A stretch of DNA of 64,000 nt from Osedax fenrisi. Its lineage: Eukaryota > Annelida > Polychaeta > Sabellida > Siboglinidae. The position numbers and the translations under genes were made by a program. Shown here in pieces: positions 58,050-64,000 of this stretch; positions within the stretch are counted from its first letter, which is position 1, and each line of letters begins with the position of its first letter. Location: NCBI GenBank assembly GCA_964019155.1, contig OZ025240.1, positions 94,025,198 through 94,089,197 on the forward strand. The letters run 5' to 3'. The notes beneath the pieces were generated by a model. The model was not told where the DNA came from and ran no database searches. It saw only the letters and a program-made list of their open reading frames with translations.

Positions 58050-58190
58050 GTACCCTAATGGGTTTACGTTAACAATGGGCATTGTTATTCTTTCAACGAA
58101 GAGGGTTTTCAGTGTATACCTATAGGTATATGGTATACACTGTTATTATCTTTATTCAAACTTCCATTAGTACGCGTGGTAATTAACGCA
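58050..58190 (-). repeat. Dispersed repeat, copy B
   Basis: Reverse-complement relative of 22835-22940, with a palindromic insert (AGTGTATACC ... GGTATACACT) in its middle. Confidence 0.7.
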
Positions 58191-58236
58191 ACACAACAAC
58201 ACGATATGTAGGTTCCGTCTGACTAAAGATGTATAT

Positions 58237-58290
<54 letters not shown>

Positions 58291-58479
58291 GTCGGTATGA
58301 GTAGAATATTTTTATATTAATCGTCATAAAATTATAGCCTTCTTAAAGTTCATATATAATGAAAATAAAAATTAATAATGATGTACCTTTAAAACGTATA
58401 CTGATTATGATATTTAAAAGCACGGTACACCATTTTAAATTAACTACATATAGTTAATTTAAATGTTAATTTTATTGTA
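58191..58479. other. AT-rich spacer with (TA)n
   Basis: (TA)n at 58242-58288; nothing else. Confidence 0.5.
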
Positions 58480-58703
58480 TACATTTCAATTATTTTCGTA
58501 GTTATCTCAGTTTAAAGTTACGTTTTTGTATCTTTTTTTTAATAGTTTAATATTTAATATTGATTTTTTTGTTAATTTTGTAAATATAAAATAGAGCTCG
58601 CAATATTGATAATAATAATTATACAATACAAATTTATTTTTTCTATTTAAAAGTTATTTACAACTTTAAAATTAAATAATGTCCTCAATATCCGTCCTTC
58701 CCC
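58480..58703. mobile_element. GGGG element remnant, one end
   Basis: GTTATCTCAG, an AT-rich run and CAATATCCGTCCTTCCCC at the end match the 3' part of copies 1 and 4. The opposite end was not found, so the copy is truncated; its left limit is approximate. Confidence 0.5.
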
Positions 58704-59034
58704 TATATAAAGTATAGTAAACATTGCTTATATAATATAGTATCTTTTCAATAATAAATAATAGTTTTCAACTTAATATATTTACTAATATTTTTAATTG
58801 TTAATGATAATTATATAATTATATGACCTATTTGTAAATAATTTCATATTCTATTGATATACATTATTAAATATATGTATATAAATATATTTATGTGTGT
58901 ATATATGTGGGTATAAGGGGATATTATCATCTGGTGGTATTTTCATTGGGAAATATTATTTTAGATTGGATATTTTCCTAGAACCGGAGTATATAATATA
59001 TTAATATACTATATTTGTGGTGTCTGGTGATGAT
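58704..59034. other. AT-rich spacer
   Basis: Nothing recognised. Composition changes sharply to balanced GC at about 59035. Confidence 0.5.
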
Positions 59035-59343
59035 AACTCCCATCCACCCGCACCCCAGGTTACGGATAGGGGAACGACCACTAGATATAGTGGTTAGCTG
59101 CGAATAACCAATAAGTAGTGCTGGACAAAATCCAGGGTGCCCTTTGGCAAGGCATATTACCTGTTAGCCACCCGATCAGGGTTACGTAAAAAGATCACAA
59201 ATGATCTCGGATGAATGAGAAGGAAAACTCATCATAAACCTGACGAGCGACCTTCGCTAGGGTACACCTGTACCCACTAGCAATGAATAGAAAAAGTATG
59301 AACACAACAACAACAACAACAACAACAACAACGACAACACACT
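59035..59343 (+). mobile_element. LINE leader module with (CAA)n tail, possibly a SINE-like derivative
   Basis: About 270 bp of balanced-GC sequence with no coding, starting near TCCCATCCACCCGCACCCCA and ending in (ACA)n at 59306-59336. Its first 60 bases share GGATAGGGGAA and GGTTAGCTGCGAA with the leader of the RTE-like LINE at 16115. It can fold as a double pseudoknot (see findings). Since it goes straight from leader to CAA tail, it is either an internally deleted LINE or a SINE that uses a LINE leader. Confidence 0.65.
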
Positions 59344-61212
59344 AGGCAGAAACTTCAAGCTTCATCAAGGTGTACCGCAAGGCGCTGTCCTCTCTCCGCT
59401 GCTCTTCCTGTTCTACATAGACGGGATCAGGGATGTGGCTCCAGAGGGTGTCAAGGTAAGCATGTATGCTGATGATATTGCAGCATGGGCTCAGAGCAGA
59501 GACAAAATCGCGGCCCTAAGTAAGGTCCAATAGGCTATAAAGAAGTTCGGGATCTGGAGCGAGGAGCATAAGCTCACGCTGAACCCGCACAAATGCGAGA
59601 TATCCTTCTTCTCAACGGACCCGAAGGAAGCGGGTTGGTGCCCAAATGCACGGTTGAACGGGGTAACTCTACCGGTAAACAGAACACCAAAGTTTCTGGG
59701 CATCACATATGACCGTACTCTGACCTTTCGCCCACATGTAGAAGATGTCAAATCTAAGGTACTGGGGCGCATCAAGATCCTGGCGTCTCTAGCGTCAAAG
59801 GAGTGGGGTTGGAGTCGCGGGAGCCTTCGAAGAATCTTTCTGGCTATGATCAATAGTGTGCTGAACTACTGTGGTGCGGCATGGCAGCCATGGCTAGCTA
59901 AGACAAACGTCCTTATCCTTGAACGGGTTCAGAACAGGGCTCTGAGGGTATTAACAGGCCAGAAGTCTGATACTCCATTGGAATGCTTGAGGTTGGAGGC
60001 AGAACTACCATCCTTCCAAACCGCAATTCGACGCAATTGCCTAATAGCATGGAAGAAGTCGGCCCGATTGCCACAGGAAAACCCCAGACGTAAGCTAGTC
60101 TCGTCCACTACTCCGCACAGATGGAAAAACAGGAACTGTTTCAGTGACATGAGTAAGGATGAATGCACTAAGTTAGGGTTGGACGAGTACCAAAGGGAAG
60201 AACTATCCATAAATCAATTACCTGGTTGGAAATGGATAGTTCACTCGCCTTGGTCAATAAGGACAACCCTTATCGGCAGTTGCAAGAAAACCCAAGGCAG
60301 CAACGCTCTATTAGCGGACGCCATCACCACTATTAGTGCTGCAGTAGAGGCAGACTACACCATCTACACGGACGGGTCAGCCCAGGGCGGTATTTCGAAT
60401 GGAGGAAGCGCTGCCGTTATCACTACTGGTGCGGCCAGCAACCCATGCATAATTCACTCTAGCTCCTGCAAAGGCTGTAGATGGACTTGCTCATACGACA
60501 CTGAGGTAGCCGCGCTAATACTGGCAACGGAGTGGATCTTGCGATATGCGGCAGATTCCTCCGTCTGCGTAATCTGCTCAGACAGCCAGTCGGCGCTAAT
60601 CGCCATCGAGGGCTCAGGTAGGAAGGACGGAAGGCTCCTGGACGAGTTAAGAAAAAATCTCGCCAGAGTTAAATGCAGTGTCCTTCTGCAATGGGTTCCA
60701 GGTCACTGCGGACTCATAGGTAATGTCTGGGCGGATGAGGAAGCGGGGAAAGCGGCCAACTCAACGGACCAAAGGACTGACGGGTACCAGGGAATCTCAT
60801 TCCGAGCTGCTAGGTCTCGAATCATCCAGGAAATCACGGATCCCCCTATAAGCCATGAGAGGACGAAGGCTGTGTACGATGGAAGACGGGATAGAATCCT
60901 GCTTCCGAGAAAGGAAGCTGTTCTTCTGGCGCAACTCCGCAGCGGCCACTGCAAAAGATTAACCGCCTACAGAAGTATTATAAGTGATTCCTCACCTCAG
61001 TGTCCTTTCTGCGAAGGAGAAGCGGAGACCTTGGAGCATTGGCTTCAGGAATGCCCGGCCACAGTGGGAAAGCGCATTCGCGGATTTGGGGGAGCGGCGC
61101 CTCCGTTATCAGTCTTGGTGGAATCACCTGAGGCTGTGCTAGCATTCGCACATGGACTTTGGTCCTTGTGATGCTACGCCGCAAACAACAACAACAACAA
61201 CAACAACAACAA
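59342..61212 (+). mobile_element. I/Ingi-type LINE, 5'-truncated, RT plus RNase H, (CAA)n tail
   Basis: Begins within the RT at F-K-L-H-Q-G-V-P-Q-G-A-V-L-S-P and reads through MYADDIAAWA, the catalytic box, to the stop at 61171; one TAG breaks it near 59530 (V-Q-*-A-I, CAG to TAG). RNase H and a zinc finger follow RT, as in the I/Ingi/Tad groups. The 3' end is (CAA)n at 61183-61211. Base composition is balanced, unlike everything around it, and the frame is almost intact, so arrival was recent. Confidence 0.9.
59654..61171 (+). CDS. LINE RT C-terminal part, RNase H and zinc finger, 505 codons
   Basis: The start ATG is only the first Met after the in-frame TAG. Residues 1-110: RT thumb with K-F-L-G-I and YCGAAWQPW. 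RNase H about 233-370 with all four acidic residues and the His in place: YTDGSA (D240), TEVAALILA (E284), CSDSQSA (D310), VPGHCGLIGN (H351) and WADEEAGKAA (D361). A C-x2-C-x8-H-x4-C finger at 450-467 (CPFCEGEAETLEHWLQEC). RNase H removes element RNA from the RNA/DNA hybrid during reverse transcription. Ends S-L before TGA, 12 bp ahead of the CAA tail. Confidence 0.92.
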   Translation: MNGVTLPVNRTPKFLGITYDRTLTFRPHVEDVKSKVLGRIKILASLASKEWGWSRGSLRRIFLAMINSVLNYCGAAWQPWLAKTNVLILERVQNRALRVLTGQKSDTPLECLRLEAELPSFQTAIRRNCLIAWKKSARLPQENPRRKLVSSTTPHRWKNRNCFSDMSKDECTKLGLDEYQREELSINQLPGWKWIVHSPWSIRTTLIGSCKKTQGSNALLADAITTISAAVEADYTIYTDGSAQGGISNGGSAAVITTGAASNPCIIHSSSCKGCRWTCSYDTEVAALILATEWILRYAADSSVCVICSDSQSALIAIEGSGRKDGRLLDELRKNLARVKCSVLLQWVPGHCGLIGNVWADEEAGKAANSTDQRTDGYQGISFRAARSRIIQEITDPPISHERTKAVYDGRRDRILLPRKEAVLLAQLRSGHCKRLTAYRSIISDSSPQCPFCEGEAETLEHWLQECPATVGKRIRGFGGAAPPLSVLVESPEAVLAFAHGLWSL

Positions 61213-62059
61213 ATCCTATACGTCCAGCGGCGGGAGTCCGCAGGAGACCAGCTAACGCAAACAACGCACATCCACAGTGATTTCATTACGTCGCACCTTT
61301 AAACCCTATGGGGAGGGGTGAGATTGAGACGTTCCGAGATATACTAAGGCGAAATTATTACAGTGTAGAAAAAATATAAAAATAGCAAATTTCAATGTAC
61401 AAACTCTAGCTATCAGAGAAGTTGATAAAGTACTACAAAAAACAGAAGAGATGACATCAAATATGCAAGAGTATAATATATCTATATGCGATATACAAGA
61501 ACAAATAAAAGTACACTCAGCAGATAGGGAACAATAAATTAACCGGTACGATGTTGACCCTGAAACGATCTATACACCATAAGTACACTTGTACTTGGAA
61601 ATCAAGTACAAGTAGATAATGGTGGCGTGGGTATCATCATTAGAAAAGAGGCAAGTAAAAGTCTAATAAACATAAAATGAGTTACGAATATAATTATAAT
61701 AGCTAACTTTCAAAGTAATCCGGGATTAACTACTATCGTTACATATGCTCCATGTGAATATGAAGATGAAGTAATCAAGAATACTTTCTATGAGCAACTT
61801 CGAATAACTATTAAATAAGTACCATCCCACAACTGCTTGATCATATTAAGTGATATGAATACTAGGATGTGACCAGAAGATGTGCAATACATTTACAATA
61901 CATCAACAAATAATAATGGAAGTCGGCTCATATAAATTATTGAAAAATACCAGCTACTAGCAGCTAACTCACAATTTAGAAAGAAAAGAGGAAAGTTATG
62001 GACCTGGATTTCACCACACATGACGAAACACCAACTTGACTATATATTGGTGAGAAAAA

Positions 62060-62440
62060 ATGAGGAAAAGCATAAGAAACTGCGAAGCATATAACACTTT
62101 CATATCTTTGGGATCAGACTACAGAATCGTAGTAGCGAATGTAACACTAAGTCTCAGAGCATCACAGCAGATTGCGAAATGTAAACCAAAGTATGTTTGG
62201 AACGATTTAAAGGACATAGATATACTACAAGAGAGGTATGCTTTTGGAGTACGGAATAAGTTTAAAATCCAGGGACTAGATGAAGAAACAGTGTCAGAAA
62301 GGTGTGAACGATTGGTGGAAGCAATTAATGTTACAGCGGTAGGATGCCTGAGGCAAGTTCCGAAACTTAAAATGAAATTTAATTCTCGAGATCCACGAAT
62401 TATTAATGCTCAGGAAGCCATAACTTCCGCACATAAATAA
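62060..62440 (+). pseudogene. LINE endonuclease end and linker, open part
   Basis: 126 codons: R-N-C-E-A-Y-x-T-F-I-S-L-G-S-D-Y-R-I-V closes the endonuclease; the family has S-D-H there, so the catalytic His is now Tyr. The preceding K-L-W-T-W-I-S-P and L-D-Y-I-L-V strands (about 61995-62055) are in another frame. Confidence 0.8.
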
Positions 62441-62497
62441 CTTGTTAAGTAAAAATGGCAAAGTAATAGAACTCTATACAAACAAACAAAAATAGAG

Positions 62498-62866
62498 ATG
62501 TTCCAAATGTATAAAGTAATTAATGACGAAGAGTTGGAAAATAAAGTTATTGTAATTGAGCAAGCTGATCTGGGTATGAGATATCTAGAAAGTTGGAACT
62601 TGATCAATGATATATCTGGCAGGAAAGTCACCCAGTCATCACAATTAAATTGTAATAATGCAGAGGATAGAGTTGTTCTATGGTATGAACACTTCAGAAA
62701 ACTTCTCGGGAACTCACCTGAAATGACAGATGAAAACGAAGAAATACATCCAGTTTTTGAAAACTTACATATAAAAGATGACATATTTACACTTTATGAA
62801 TATAAGAGAGCGAAACTATCAATCAAATGTGGAAAAAGCTATGGGGAAGATGGTATAATGCCATAA
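62498..62866 (+). pseudogene. LINE linker before RT, open part
   Basis: 122 codons. VVLWYEHFRKLLGNSPEMTD (W-x-x-H-F-x-x-L-L) and a C-G-K-S-Y-G-E-D-G-I-M-P end, the K-A-x-G-x-D-x-I-P region that precedes RT in this LINE type; it stops at TAA right after that motif, where the family has Glu or Ala. Confidence 0.75.
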
Positions 62867-63492
62867 GTACTCAAATATGTTCCAATTGATGAAATGTTGC
62901 TTGATATCATAAACAAGTCATACATTAACAGTGAACAGCCTGACCTATGTAAAATTTCTAACATAGTATCTGTACCTGAATGTGGAGATCTCACCAAAGC
63001 TGATCACATATAATGGCCAAAACTTACAATCGTATGATACTTAATCGAATACGTCCGGTATTAGATCCTCTACTTAGACCCAATCAAAATGTATCTTGAC
63101 GGTATAGAACATCAGTTGGCCAGATACTAGCAATAAGAAAGATTCAGGAAGAAATTAAGGATAAGAATTTACCAGCTATCTTTACATTTATTGACTTCAA
63201 GAAGGCATTTGACTCTATACATAGAGGCAAAATGGCTAAAGTACTTAGATCATATGGAATACTATAATGATAAACTTGTCGATTCAATAAATGGGAGCTA
63301 TGCTAATACTAGAGCCAAAGTATAGATGGTGTATCTGAAGAGTTCGACATAGTAGCAGGAGTTCTACAATGGGATACATTATCATATTATCTATTTATTA
63401 TTGTACTAGAGTATGCACTAATAAAATCAATCAACGGACATGAAGAGGAATTGGGATTTACTATTGTCCCTCGCAGAAGTCGAAGATTGCAT

Positions 63493-63873
63493 TAGGTATT
63501 ATGAATTAGGTAACGGAATACAGCGAAGGCGACTTGTCAATTTGGTGTGGCTAACAATAGGCGGATCGTGTGTCTGCATCGTGGATACGACAGCTGACCT
63601 ATTATATAGGCGAGGAGAATATAACCATAACAACGTCGGGGTATACGAACTGTATAGCTAAACACAAACCCAACCAAAAACCCAACCCAATACGTTAGTA
63701 TAACGATAAAAACACGACTACCCCGCACGCCCTCCCCCACTCCCACCCGCCCTTAAAGGATTTTTGGGCCGAGCTGCATTTCGCCATTCATCGAATTATG
63801 ATTAATATTGTGTTATTTATTTATATCCTATATCGTAATCGTAATTGTAGCGTAATTTATTAAAACACGACTT
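63493..63873. mobile_element. 381-bp insertion of unknown family in the LINE RT
   Basis: Flanked by ATTGCAT on both sides (63486-63492 and 63874-63880). Taking it out with one ATTGCAT joins the RT frame perfectly (R-R-S-R-R-L-H-P-T-V-L-T-D-L-D). No terminal inverted repeats seen. It has a C-rich part (63720-63750) and no convincing coding sequence or tRNA head. Confidence 0.8.
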
Positions 63874-64000
63874 ATTGCATCCAACTGTTTTAACAGATTT
63901 AGATTGTGCTGATGATATAGCCTTATTATCTAACACTGTAAGTCAAGCCAGGGAGTTACTTCTAAGGGTAGATTCTGAATGCAAAAATGTAGGACTTCAT

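Larger units (their letters stand above)
61214..64000 (+). mobile_element. LINE with endonuclease and RT, running off the window
   Basis: After a GC-richer leader (61214-61330) come decayed endonuclease frames (about 61380-62200) and the RT: NQNVS near 63085, FIDFKKAFDSIHRGKM at 63190 (catalytic Asp), the V-P-R-R-S-R-R segment at 63470 and LDCADDIALLSN at 63905, the catalytic box. It is the same type as 34075-35702. Many stops. A 381-bp insertion splits the RT at 63493. Confidence 0.85.

Noticed and set aside
59491..61286. Minus-strand open frames opposite the RNase H LINE
   Set aside because: Shadows of the + strand frame, which carries all the domain motifs.

Overview
The window is an AT-rich, repeat-laden stretch of an animal nuclear genome, almost certainly an invertebrate. 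The reasons are spliced genes with GT..AG introns, several clades of non-LTR retrotransposon (LINE), a Ty3/Gypsy LTR element, a tRNA-derived SINE family, TA-targeting MITEs and very many (TA)n microsatellites. The sequence does not let me name the species. Nothing looks prokaryotic.

Only one host gene can be read from end to end: a monocarboxylate-transporter-like (SLC16/MFS) gene on the + strand with seven coding exons from 49042 to 55800. Its exons are GC-rich islands inside introns that are nearly all A and T. A second host gene on the + strand is seen only as its last two exons (18852-18944 and 19160-19278), followed closely by AATAAA. These encode a single membrane span and a 40-residue tail of a protein I do not recognise. 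A few isolated exon-like pieces (11961, 32704, 33272, 46257) may belong to further genes.

Layout. 1-3690: AT repeats, a diverged tandem duplication carrying two TATA boxes, and a 70-bp tandem repeat. 3691-5340: a non-coding element with GGGG termini and a foldback MITE. 5440-10275: a LINE relic split by a Gypsy element. 11961-16115: a SINE and an RTE-like LINE. 16655-17950: another LINE. 18852-19303: 3' end of the membrane-protein gene. 19657-20860: a CR1/Jockey-like LINE split by a MITE. 24797-27893: a nearly open CR1/L2-like LINE. 29009-30055: a second GGGG element whose end is amplified four-fold. 30960-31930 and 34075-35702: two further LINEs. 41952-42474: two SINEs back to back. 42656-45016: a 2.36-kb satellite of a 16-bp palindromic unit. 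49042-55800: the transporter gene, with SINEs and a GGGG element in its introns. 56414-58703: more GGGG elements. 59035-64000: a stack of LINE modules joined at CAA repeats, the last of which runs off the window and holds a clean 381-bp insertion.

The most unusual signals are the 16-bp palindromic CCCC satellite with a duplication of exactly 52 units; a possible HDV-like double pseudoknot shared by two LINE leaders with compensatory stem changes; the GGGG-terminal non-coding transposon family; and several nested insertions whose removal restores a reading frame exactly.
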